64,000 bases of DNA from JAYZDP01 sp036337765. Its GTDB lineage: Bacteria; Acidobacteriota; Thermoanaerobaculia; Multivoradales; Multivoraceae. The translations under genes and the position numbers were made by a program. Positions 1 through 7,230 of the stretch are shown here, one piece after another (position 1 is the first letter of the stretch; every line of letters begins with the position of its first letter). The notes below the pieces were generated by a model. It worked only from the letters and a program-made list of their open reading frames with translations. It did not search any database and was not told the DNA's origin. The stretch spans positions 6,188 to 70,187 of the forward strand of contig JAYZDP010000224.1 of NCBI GenBank assembly GCA_036337765.1. Direction: 5' to 3'.

Positions 1-180
1 TGCCTGGTCGCGCGACAGCCGGCCGGTGTTGACCATCGGATCGAGAAACATCCGCGCCGCGCGTACCATGCGGCTGTAGAGGTTGAAGAGCTGCCCATCG
101 AGCGGCAGGTATTCGTGCATGACCGACTCGGCGTACAGGCCCCACCCTTCGACGTTGGCACTGTTGAAGGCGAAGATCGC
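1..180 (-). pseudogene. DUF885 family protein, C-terminal fragment (runs off the window)
   Basis: Read on the minus strand from about 180 down to 1, this encodes a segment with the DUF885 signature EGWGLYAES followed by an MVRAARMFLDP-type helix and a GRLSRDQA stretch. DUF885 proteins are secreted or lipid-anchored metallopeptidase-like proteins in which the EGW..YAE segment follows the zinc-binding HExxH. Upstream of about position 178 the same frame stays open but no longer resembles the family, and no HExxH region is present before the S8 remnant begins at 233. The gene is therefore 5'-truncated or frameshifted; the rest lies outside the window. The family call is firm; the extent of the damage is inferred. 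Confidence 0.75.
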
Positions 181-232
181 CCTCGCTGGCCGTGCAGACG
201 AAGTCGAGCGCGGCTTACGGCGACCCAGATGC

Positions 233-640
233 CTAGGGGCCCCCTGCTAGCCGGTCGTGAACCTTCTTCACGGCCCGATAGGCGTCGATCTTTTCCGAAG
301 CCCCATCTCGGGTTCGGCGTCTTGCCCGTGAAATCGTCCGATCGAGCCGTCGGCTGCAGGATGTGCTTGATGTCGATGGCATTGAGCGTCGGGTCCTTCT
401 CGGACATGAGCGCGACGACTCCAGTCACGACGGGGGGTGCCGCGCTTACGGCTCCTGCGATGCCGTAGTGCCCACGACGGCCCTCGATCTGGTTTCCCCG
501 GATCATGGCCCAAAGGGAGCCAGGGCGTATGTGGTGACGACCCGGTCACCGGGAGCGGATACATCGACGCCCATGCACCCGTCGACGGTTGGCCCCACGC
601 TACTGCCCGTCCTTGGGCCGGACTGAGACGACCGGACGCG
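233..640 (-). pseudogene. S8 (subtilisin-like) serine protease remnant, multiply frameshifted
   Basis: Minus-strand translation pieced from several frames gives, in order, a GVDVSAPGDRVVTT motif (about 575-520), a catalytic-serine region reading GAVSAAPPVVTGVVALMSE (about 455-398), an IKHILQPTA helix and a C-terminal WGFGKIDAYRAV, ending at a TAG at 233-235. These are hallmarks of the S8 family, closest in pattern to the kexin-like SAAAP subgroup. At least three frame changes are needed (near 610, 505 and 298) and the Asp and His catalytic regions are missing. No single reading frame could make the protein, so it is a decayed 3' fragment. It abuts the DUF885 fragment, suggesting a deletion or recombination scar. 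Confidence 0.72.
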
Positions 641-847
641 TCAGCTGTCCTCCTTTAGGCTGAGCTGTTACGTTTCTCGGCGAACCACGACAGCTATTCG
701 ATCCGAGCTATAGGCGTCTGAGCGTGGTCGGAATGTAGACTTCCTGCACTCTGATGGCGTTGGAACCGGGCTCGACACTCGGTGAGTCGGTGCGGCTGTC
801 TTTGGGGCCTCGAGATTGCGCTCAAGAGAACCTCGATCGTCGCGTCG

Positions 848-3109
848 ATGAAGTCCGGATCCTCCACGTCGAACCCCAGGCGCCCCCATCTCCAACTCCG
901 CCTGTGGAGACCGAGGATCGAGGCCGTCCTTTTGTTGCTGGTCTTAAGCCCGCCGACAGCTGGCCGGGCGCAGGAACGGCCTTCGGTCCGAGCCCTGCGG
1001 GTGGACGAACCGCCCGTGGTCGACGGTGTCCTCGACGAGTCGATCTGGGGCGGGGCCGAGTTCGGAACGGGCTTCATCCAACGCGAGCCGCAGGAGATGG
1101 CGCCTGCGACTGAGAAGACCCAGTTTTGGATCGTCTACACCGCCGACACCCTCTACGTGGGCGTTCACGCATACGACTCGGAGCCGACGGCGATCGTGGC
1201 GAAAGAGATGGAGCGCGACGCGTCTCTGTATCGCGACGACTCGTTGATGCTCGTCATCGACACCTTCGGCGACTCGCGCAACGCCTACGCCTTCGAGACC
1301 AACCCGAACGGGGCACGCTTCGACGCCCTCGTCACCGACGAGGGCCGCGACATCAACAAGGAGTGGGACGGGGTGTGGACAGTGGCCAGCCGGCGGAACA
1401 CGCGGGGCTGGGTGGCCGAGTTTGCGATTCCCCTCTCGACCCTGCGCTTTGACCCCGCGCGCTCCACGTGGGGGCTTAACGTGCGGCGCATGATCCGCCA
1501 CAAGGACGAGGAGGTGAACTGGGCGCCCCTCGGGCGCGACGTCGGCAGCTTCGCCGACTTCAGCATCTACGCCGTCTACCGCATCTCGCTGGCGGGTCGT
1601 CTGGAAGGCATGGAGACCCGGCGGAAGTCGCGACAGATCGACATCAAGCCGTTTGTGGTGGCCAGAGCGACGGAGAGCCCCGGCACGGGCAACCCCGAAA
1701 CCGGGGACGACGCCGAAGCGGGGCTCGACGTCAAATGGAGTGTCACCCGCAACCTCGCCCTCGACGTCACCGTCAACACCGACTTCGCCGAGGTCGAGAT
1801 CGACGACCAGCAGACCAACCTCACGCGCTTCTCCCTATTCTTCCCCGAGAAGCGTGAGTTCTTTCTCGAGAACGCCGGCATCTTCGAGTTCGGCCCGCCG
1901 CAGCGCAACACGTTCCGGCCCCTGCCCCAGATGAAGGTCTTCTTCTCGCGCCGAATCGGGCTCGATCGCGGCCACGAGGTGCCAATCGACTACGGAGTGC
2001 GCCTGACCGGTCGCGTCGGCGGATGGAACGTCGGCGTTCTCGAGGTCCTCACCGCGGAGACCGACCTCGGCGATGGCAGCCTGATTCCCGACGCCAACTA
2101 CGGCGTCGTCCGCCTAAAGCGCAACATCGGCCGTCGCTCGGGGCTGGGGCTGATCTACACCAACCGCGACACCGACGTCGACACGAACCAGGTCTACGGC
2201 GTCGACTTCGACTACAAGCCGAGCCGTGCGCTGGCCTTCAACGGCTTCTTCACCCAGAGCGACGATGATCGGGCCGGGGACGGGGACGATTGGGCCGGCG
2301 GCTACGGCTTCGCCTACTCGGGACGGGACATGAACGCCTTCTTCGATCACGTCAAGGTGAACGAGGAGTACCGTCCGGACGTCGGCTTTCTGCTCAGGCG
2401 CAATTTCGAGCGCTTCAACCCGAGCATCACCTACCGTCCCCGAATCGAGCGCAAGGGGATTCGCTCGCTCTTTTTCAACGGCGAGATCGACTACTTCAAA
2501 CGCGCCAGCACGGGCGAGCTCGAGTCGCGAAAGTTCATTCTCGGCTACGGGGGACTGAACAACTATCGCGAGGACGGCTTCGGCCTCTACGCCGACTTCG
2601 AGACCGAGCGTCTCTTCGAGCCCTTCGAGATCCAGCCGGGCGTCGTCCTGCCACCGGGGCTCTACCGTTTCGACAGCCTGCGCATCGGCGGGCGCACCAA
2701 CGAATCGCGCCCTTTGGCGCTGCTCGGGAGAGTCTCGAGCGGAGACTTCTTCAGCGGCACCCGCGATTGGGCGAACCTCACCCTCCGAATGCGTGCATCG
2801 CGCTACTTCCGCGCCGAGCTCACCCTCGACTACAACGACGTCGATCTACCGGAGGGCTCCTTCATCACTCGCGTCATGGGCACCAAGCTGGGACTGTCGT
2901 TCACGCCCGACCTTCGTCTCAACGCCCTTCTCCAGTACGACGACTCGGCACAGCTGGTCGGAGCCAACATCCGCTTCAACTGGATCTACCGCCCCGGCGC
3001 CGACCTGTTCGTGGTCTACAACCACGGCTGGACCGCACCGAGCTTCAGAGCCCGGGAGACGCAGGAGCGGCAGCTGATCATCAAGTTCACGTACCTCTTT
3101 CAGGGTTGA
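848..3109 (+). CDS. DUF5916 outer-membrane protein with N-terminal CBM9-like domain
   Basis: About 753 aa. A signal peptide (hydrophobic run followed by GRAQ) leads into a CBM9-like beta-sandwich (about residues 30-220; VDGVLDESIW, then ALVTDEGRD and the WTVAS region). The DUF5916 domain that follows contains FFPEKREFFLENAGIFEFG and ends in a long region rich in alternating aromatic strands that should form an outer-membrane beta-barrel, finishing in the terminal YLFQG. The ATG at 848 was chosen over an upstream GTG at 782 because it sits just before the signal peptide. The role is unknown; relatives are proposed to bind or import glycans or peptides. A divergent paralogue lies at 8999-11212 on the other strand. 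Confidence 0.88.
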   Translation: MKSGSSTSNPRRPHLQLRLWRPRIEAVLLLLVLSPPTAGRAQERPSVRALRVDEPPVVDGVLDESIWGGAEFGTGFIQREPQEMAPATEKTQFWIVYTADTLYVGVHAYDSEPTAIVAKEMERDASLYRDDSLMLVIDTFGDSRNAYAFETNPNGARFDALVTDEGRDINKEWDGVWTVASRRNTRGWVAEFAIPLSTLRFDPARSTWGLNVRRMIRHKDEEVNWAPLGRDVGSFADFSIYAVYRISLAGRLEGMETRRKSRQIDIKPFVVARATESPGTGNPETGDDAEAGLDVKWSVTRNLALDVTVNTDFAEVEIDDQQTNLTRFSLFFPEKREFFLENAGIFEFGPPQRNTFRPLPQMKVFFSRRIGLDRGHEVPIDYGVRLTGRVGGWNVGVLEVLTAETDLGDGSLIPDANYGVVRLKRNIGRRSGLGLIYTNRDTDVDTNQVYGVDFDYKPSRALAFNGFFTQSDDDRAGDGDDWAGGYGFAYSGRDMNAFFDHVKVNEEYRPDVGFLLRRNFERFNPSITYRPRIERKGIRSLFFNGEIDYFKRASTGELESRKFILGYGGLNNYREDGFGLYADFETERLFEPFEIQPGVVLPPGLYRFDSLRIGGRTNESRPLALLGRVSSGDFFSGTRDWANLTLRMRASRYFRAELTLDYNDVDLPEGSFITRVMGTKLGLSFTPDLRLNALLQYDDSAQLVGANIRFNWIYRPGADLFVVYNHGWTAPSFRARETQERQLIIKFTYLFQG

Positions 3110-3281
3110 GTCGGAATCCGAGCTAGCTTCGACCTATATGCCGCTGAAATCTGACGACGGTAGACTCGCCGGTGCGAGGGCGTTGGATCCCGAGCTGAAC
3201 GAGGGCGAGACTTACCGCGAGCGCCCAGAGCGGGCCTCGCTCCTGGGAACAGACTAGCGGCAACGGAGCAGAAGAGATCTG

Positions 3282-3821
3282 ATGGCGACCTTCACGCAGC
3301 GAATGCTCGGAGCCGCAAAGCTCGACGTCAATACCTACGAAGAAGTCGAGGCCGATACCAGCGCCATGGGTCAGGCGATGGCCCTTGTAGTTCTAGCGAA
3401 CTTGGCCGCCGGCGTCGGGAGCTTGGGCGAGGTCGGCATTGTCGGTGCCCTGATCGCCAGCATTCTCGCCCTCGTTGGCTGGTTCATGTGGGCAGGCCTG
3501 ACCTACCTGATCGGCACGAAGATCCTTCCCGAGCCGCAGACCGAGTCGGACGTCGGAGAGCTGTTGCGCACCATCGGCTTCGCGTCGAGCCCCGGGTTGC
3601 TTCGCGTCTTCGGGTTCCTGCCGGTTGTCGGCACGATCCTCAACTTCGTCGTGGGCGTCTGGATGCTGATGGCGATGGTGGTGGCGGTACGACAGGCTCT
3701 CGACTACAAGGGCACCGGTAGAGCGATCGGAGTTTGTCTGATCGGCTGGCTCGTCTACTTTCTTGTGGGGATCTTTGCCGCCGTCATCCTGACCGGCCTC
3801 GGCCTCGTCCCCGCCGAGTGA
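3282..3821 (+). CDS. Yip1-domain integral membrane protein
   Basis: 179 aa with a soluble N-terminus (about 30 residues) and five hydrophobic segments: about 30-50, 55-78, 105-120 (weaker), 122-142 and 148-172. The arrangement, with a GWFMWAGLTYLIGTKIL motif and an SSPGLLRVFGFLPVVG loop, matches bacterial Yip1/YckC-like proteins of unknown function. It stands alone, 172 bp after the DUF5916 gene, and its stop codon touches the start of the broken VOC gene, so the two were probably cotranscribed. No catalytic residues are evident. Confidence 0.8.
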   Translation: MATFTQRMLGAAKLDVNTYEEVEADTSAMGQAMALVVLANLAAGVGSLGEVGIVGALIASILALVGWFMWAGLTYLIGTKILPEPQTESDVGELLRTIGFASSPGLLRVFGFLPVVGTILNFVVGVWMLMAMVVAVRQALDYKGTGRAIGVCLIGWLVYFLVGIFAAVILTGLGLVPAE

Positions 3822-4188
3822 ATGACACGAGTTCGATACATCGTAGATGACGTAGACGAGGCGGTTGCCTTCTACCTCTCGAAGCTCGGCTTTTGAAATC
3901 GAACAGCAATTCGGTGCCGCGATCGCAATCTTGGTACGTGACGGCTTGACACTGGTGGTGTCTGGGCGAACGGCCTCGGCTTCTAGGCCGATGCCAGATG
4001 GCGCTCAGCCGGGCCCGGGAGGCTGGCCTAGGTTCGTCTTGACTGTCGACGACCTGGAGTCCGTCGTCTCAAAGCTGAAGGACGAGGGTGTGGAGTTCAG
4101 AAACGAGATGGTGGAGTTGGGGGGCCGCAAACAGATCCTCTGCTTGGATCCTTCTGGCAACGTAGTTGAGCTCTTTCAGCCTGAGTAG
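3822..4188 (+). pseudogene. VOC (glyoxalase/bleomycin-resistance) protein, single-base frameshift
   Basis: The first 24 codons from the ATG at 3822 (MTRVRYIVDDVDEAVAFYLSKLGF) are a typical VOC beta-alpha start but hit a TGA at 3894-3896. Removing one T from the TTTT run at 3891-3894 restores a continuous frame through FEIEQQFGAAIAILVRDG, a PRFVLTVDDLESVVSKLKDEG second module and a DPSGNVVELFQP ending at 4188, about 121 aa in total. Everything else looks intact. It is either a recent pseudogene or a one-base sequencing/assembly error in a homopolymer. It begins immediately after the Yip1 stop codon. Confidence 0.85.
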
Positions 4189-4286
4189 ATCAGCGCTCTA
4201 TTCCCGATGAGCGGTCGCTGGCGTGATTTTCGGCGAACTGCAGAAAGTAGGCTCGATCGGGCAAGAATCCTCTGAAAGGAGATCGA

Positions 4287-4901
4287 ATGAACACATCCTC
4301 CGAAGGACCTGTAGCAAGAGGCATCCCCAAAGCGTGGGTGGCACTACCCGAAGAGGAGGCCATGAAAGGAGCCTTCGGGGATCATCCCTACTCCCTAGGC
4401 TTCGTTCCAGCCATGGGGAGACTGCTCTTGACTCACCCGAGCATCGGACCCCTTTTCGCGCAACTCTACGGCGAGGTCATGTTCTCCCCCGAGTCTGCGC
4501 TCACGCGCCAGGAACGCGAGATGGTGGCTGCCGTCACTTCCGCCGCACAGGACTGCTTCTACTGAACTTCCTCTCACGTAGAGTTTCTACGTGTCGAAGG
4601 CGGAGAGAACGACCTGTCCCGGGCCATACAAGAGCATCGCTGGAGGGACCTCGAGAGTCTCTCGGACCGCCAGCGGGCGCTCTTGAGCCTCGCCGAGAAG
4701 CTCTCGGCACAGCCCACGAAGATGGTAGAGGAGGACTGGGAGCCTCTTCGTCGACTCGGATTCGACGATCAGGCGTGCTTGGAAGTCAACCACATCGTGG
4801 GGATGTTCAACTACCTGACACGCTTGGCCGACGGGATGGGCCTCGAGCTGGATGAAATGACCTACAACGCCACGAAGGGGGAAGCACTCGGGTGGTCGTA
4901 G
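4287..4901 (+). CDS. AhpD-like peroxidase-related protein, probable selenoprotein (UGA as Sec at residue 93)
   Basis: A 204-codon frame interrupted once by TGA at 4563-4565. Both halves are in the same frame and together match the carboxymuconolactone decarboxylase/AhpD-like 'peroxidase-related' family: ALTRQERE helix, active site, then LSLAEKLSAQP, a GFDDQACLEVNHIVGMFNYL helix and a LADGMGLEL tail. The active site reads E78-x11-C90-F-Y-[TGA93]-T-S-S-H97, exactly the spacing of Glu118, Cys130, Cys133 and His137 in mycobacterial AhpD, so TGA replaces the second redox Cys. A strong Shine-Dalgarno (AAAGGAG) precedes the ATG. A perfect hairpin follows the TGA at the distance expected of a bacterial SECIS. 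No other lesion is present. Sec insertion is inferred; the alternative is a point nonsense mutation of a TGC or TGT codon. Confidence 0.72.
4575..4593 (+). promoter_or_regulatory. Candidate bacterial SECIS hairpin inside the AhpD-like gene
   Basis: CACGTAGA (4575-4582) pairs perfectly with TCTACGTG (4586-4593) around the 3-nt loop GTT, giving an 8-bp stem. The loop begins with G, and 17 nt separate the TGA (ends 4565) from the loop. This meets the published general description of bacterial SECIS elements: a stem-loop just downstream, a G in the first two loop positions, and a UGA-to-loop distance of roughly 16-37 nt. The stem lies in coding sequence and forces A/T-ending codons (GTA, TTT, CTA, CGT) that are unusual in this GC-rich gene set. 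SelB binding is inferred. Confidence 0.62.
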
Positions 4902-4959
4902 CCTCTCCGTGGCGCAGCTCCCGGCGGTGACCGTCCACGCTGAGTCGTCCCGCAGACGA

Positions 4960-6189
4960 TCAGAAGGAGTCGGAACAGTGCGGGGAGTGCGGTGTCGCGA
5001 ACAAGAGGTCGGTTCGGCGTGTCGCCTCGTCGGTGCCGGACAGCAGTCCCCAGGCCGCCAGTTGGCGGGCCGATCGAAAACTCGTGTAGAGCGAAGCTAG
5101 CGCCTTCACCGACAACCGAACGTCCGGTGACCGGGTAGTGGTCGAAACTTGGGCGCCATCGGGGGAAGTCTCGAGGCGGTAGGTTCCGGGGTTCCATGGC
5201 GCCACCGGGTCGTCGGTGACCTGGATCGTGATCTCACCCTCCTCGTCATACCCGCGACTCTCCAGCGCTGTCACGACATCGACCACGCGAAACCACAGAC
5301 CCTCGTGATCGTGAGTGTTGAGGAGTCGCGGCTCTAGAATGAGCTCGGTCGCCGGATCGTCGATGGGGGCGTTCGACCACACAACGCGGCCGACCAGATC
5401 GTGGCAGGCGACCCAGCTCCAGAGGGATCGATAGGCATCCGAGGTCAGCCAGGCGAAATCACGGATGAGCATCTCCTGGCTCCGCGCTGGATGATCAACG
5501 CGACCGGATCGAAGGGTATAGATGAGATAGCCCGCGGGCTGCCCGTCGGAGTCATGAGTCACCGCGATATGGATGGGCCCGTCCTGGGCCTTGGGCGCGA
5601 GCGCGTTGTTGAGCCACAGCGGTTGGCCGCGATGCAAGTAGCAGATGCGGTCAGCCACGTATTCGATGTAGATACGCTTCGCGATGTCGTAGCCCTTCGC
5701 AACGTCCAGCCGCTCCACCGTGCCTGAACCGCGATCTCCATCCTGGAAGACGATGTCGACGCTATCGACCCTGTAGCTGCGGTTCATGGTGGCCAACGAG
5801 TAGCCGTAGCGTTGATAGATCGCCGCCTGTGACGCCCAAAGGGCAGCGACCGACTGTCCTCTCCCCCTCATGTCCTCGAAGGACCGCGTCGTGAGGCGAC
5901 GCGCCAGCCCCTGGCGGCGAAACTCCGGCAAGGTGCCAACCGTCGACACGCCTGCCAAGGCCACCGCTTCGCCGTTGGCGCGCATGGTGAAGGGAATCGC
6001 GCACGAGCTCGCGACCATCCGATCGCCGACGAAGGCACAAAGCGTCCACTCGGGCAGGTTGGCTTGGGTGATGACGTTGTCGGGTCCGTCACCGAAGGCG
6101 CCGCCAAAGACGTAGCTGCCGAGCCGTCCGAGCTGCGGCATCTCCTCGATAGTGGCGGGCCGAATCTCGATTTCGTCTACCTTTCCCAT
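4960..6189 (-). CDS. Eis-family GNAT N-acetyltransferase
   Basis: 409 aa, matching the length of Eis (enhanced intracellular survival) acetyltransferases of about 400 aa. An N-terminal GNAT domain holds the acetyl-CoA-binding segment VGTLPEFRRQGLARRL (about residues 85-100) and the IYQRYGYSLAT tyrosine region. A second GNAT-like domain and an SCP2-like C-terminal domain follow. The protein ends in Phe; in mycobacterial Eis the C-terminal Phe carboxylate serves as the general base, so the ending DSF is consistent with an active enzyme. Eis proteins acetylate amines of varied substrates, including aminoglycosides; the natural substrate here is unknown. It converges on the AhpD-like gene and diverges from the DMT exporter. 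Confidence 0.85.
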   Translation of the reverse strand: MGKVDEIEIRPATIEEMPQLGRLGSYVFGGAFGDGPDNVITQANLPEWTLCAFVGDRMVASSCAIPFTMRANGEAVALAGVSTVGTLPEFRRQGLARRLTTRSFEDMRGRGQSVAALWASQAAIYQRYGYSLATMNRSYRVDSVDIVFQDGDRGSGTVERLDVAKGYDIAKRIYIEYVADRICYLHRGQPLWLNNALAPKAQDGPIHIAVTHDSDGQPAGYLIYTLRSGRVDHPARSQEMLIRDFAWLTSDAYRSLWSWVACHDLVGRVVWSNAPIDDPATELILEPRLLNTHDHEGLWFRVVDVVTALESRGYDEEGEITIQVTDDPVAPWNPGTYRLETSPDGAQVSTTTRSPDVRLSVKALASLYTSFRSARQLAAWGLLSGTDEATRRTDLLFATPHSPHCSDSF

Positions 6190-6272
6190 GGCGGCGCTCC
6201 GACGCTGTGAAGTCTCGGTATCGTATGAAGTTGCGACATCTGTGTGGTCCCACGTGACACCGTACGGCCGGG

Positions 6273-7175
6273 ATGCGATCGCGCGGTGGACTACGAGGGC
6301 TGTACGACGCCACCCCAGGAGAAGTGCGCGGAGTGCTGCTCGTTGCCGCGGCCGGGCTCGGCTTCTCTTCCATGCATGCTGTCATCCGCTTCCTGTCGTC
6401 GGATCTGCACCCCTTTCAGATCGCGTTCTTTCGCAACCTGTTCGGTCTTATCGCACTCTCTCCGGTGCTCACCCGTCGAGGCCTCACGCCGCTGAAGACG
6501 GATCAGATCCGGCTGCACTTCGGAAGGTCGTGTCTGCAGATCGTATCGATGTTGTCGTTCTTCTACGCCCTCACCCTGACACCGCTCGCTCGGGTCTCCG
6601 CGTTGAGCTTCACCGCCCCGCTCTTCGCCACGATCGGGGCGGTGGTCTTTCTCCGCGAAGAGATCCACGCGCGGCGAGTCGTGGCGCTGCTGGTCGGCTT
6701 TGGCGGGGCGATGATCGTGGTGCGCCCCAGCCTCGAGATGGAGCCGGGGGTGATGCTGGTCCTGGGATCGTCGTTCGGTTGGTCGATTGCGCTCCTCGCG
6801 ATCAAGGTGCTTTCACGCAAGGACTCGAGCATCACCCTGGCGATGTGGATGGGGATCTTCATGGCGCCCCTCAGCCTCATTCCAGCCCTGATGGTCTGGA
6901 GATGGCCAGCCCCCGGCGACTACTTCTGGCTCGCGCTGATGGGAACGGTGGGCATGACCGGGCACCTGGCGATGGCGCAGGCGTTTCGCGAGACCGACGC
7001 CACCGTTGCCCTACCTGCCGACTTCACGCGCCTGATCTGGGCGAGCCTCTTCGGCTACTTCATCTTTAACGAGACACCTGGACTGGCGACCTGGGTCGGC
7101 GGATCGATCATCTTCGCTTCCACCACCTACATCGCCATCCGCGAAGCCCGAGCGGCGCAGCGGAAGCCGCGGTAG
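6273..7175 (+). CDS. DMT-family (EamA) transporter
   Basis: 300 aa with ten predicted membrane helices in two EamA repeats of five (about residues 22-145 and 155-295). Typical features are the FRNLFGLIALSP segment in the first repeat and a cytoplasmic C-terminus rich in Arg/Lys. EamA proteins export metabolites or amino acids; the substrate cannot be read from sequence. It is divergent from the Eis gene (83 bp gap). Its last codons and TAG stop (7173-7175) fall inside the left arm of an inverted-repeat element (7157-7230), so the repeat encodes the C-terminal residues KPR. Confidence 0.88.
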   Translation: MRSRGGLRGLYDATPGEVRGVLLVAAAGLGFSSMHAVIRFLSSDLHPFQIAFFRNLFGLIALSPVLTRRGLTPLKTDQIRLHFGRSCLQIVSMLSFFYALTLTPLARVSALSFTAPLFATIGAVVFLREEIHARRVVALLVGFGGAMIVVRPSLEMEPGVMLVLGSSFGWSIALLAIKVLSRKDSSITLAMWMGIFMAPLSLIPALMVWRWPAPGDYFWLALMGTVGMTGHLAMAQAFRETDATVALPADFTRLIWASLFGYFIFNETPGLATWVGGSIIFASTTYIAIREARAAQRKPR

Positions 7176-7230
7176 TCATGCTCGTCCGGCAGTCGAAGTT
7201 GTCGCGCGCTCATACCGCGACACCCGCTAG
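7157..7230. repeat. Convergent-gene inverted-repeat element, copy 1
   Basis: Left arm GCAGCGGAAGCCGCGGTA (7157-7174) and right arm TACCGCGACACCCGCTAG (7213-7230) are imperfect inverted copies separated by exactly 38 nt. The spacer starts GTCATG, ends GCGCTCA and has TCGA at spacer positions 19-22. The same design is found at 15351-15424 and 46789-46862. The element supplies the stop codon of the DMT gene (left arm) and of the dehydrogenase gene (right arm, 7227-7229). Confidence 0.7.

Noticed and set aside
3894..3896. TGA in the VOC gene as a possible second selenocysteine codon
   Set aside because: The frame after this TGA does not continue the VOC protein; the next segment matches only in another frame, so it is a homopolymer indel.
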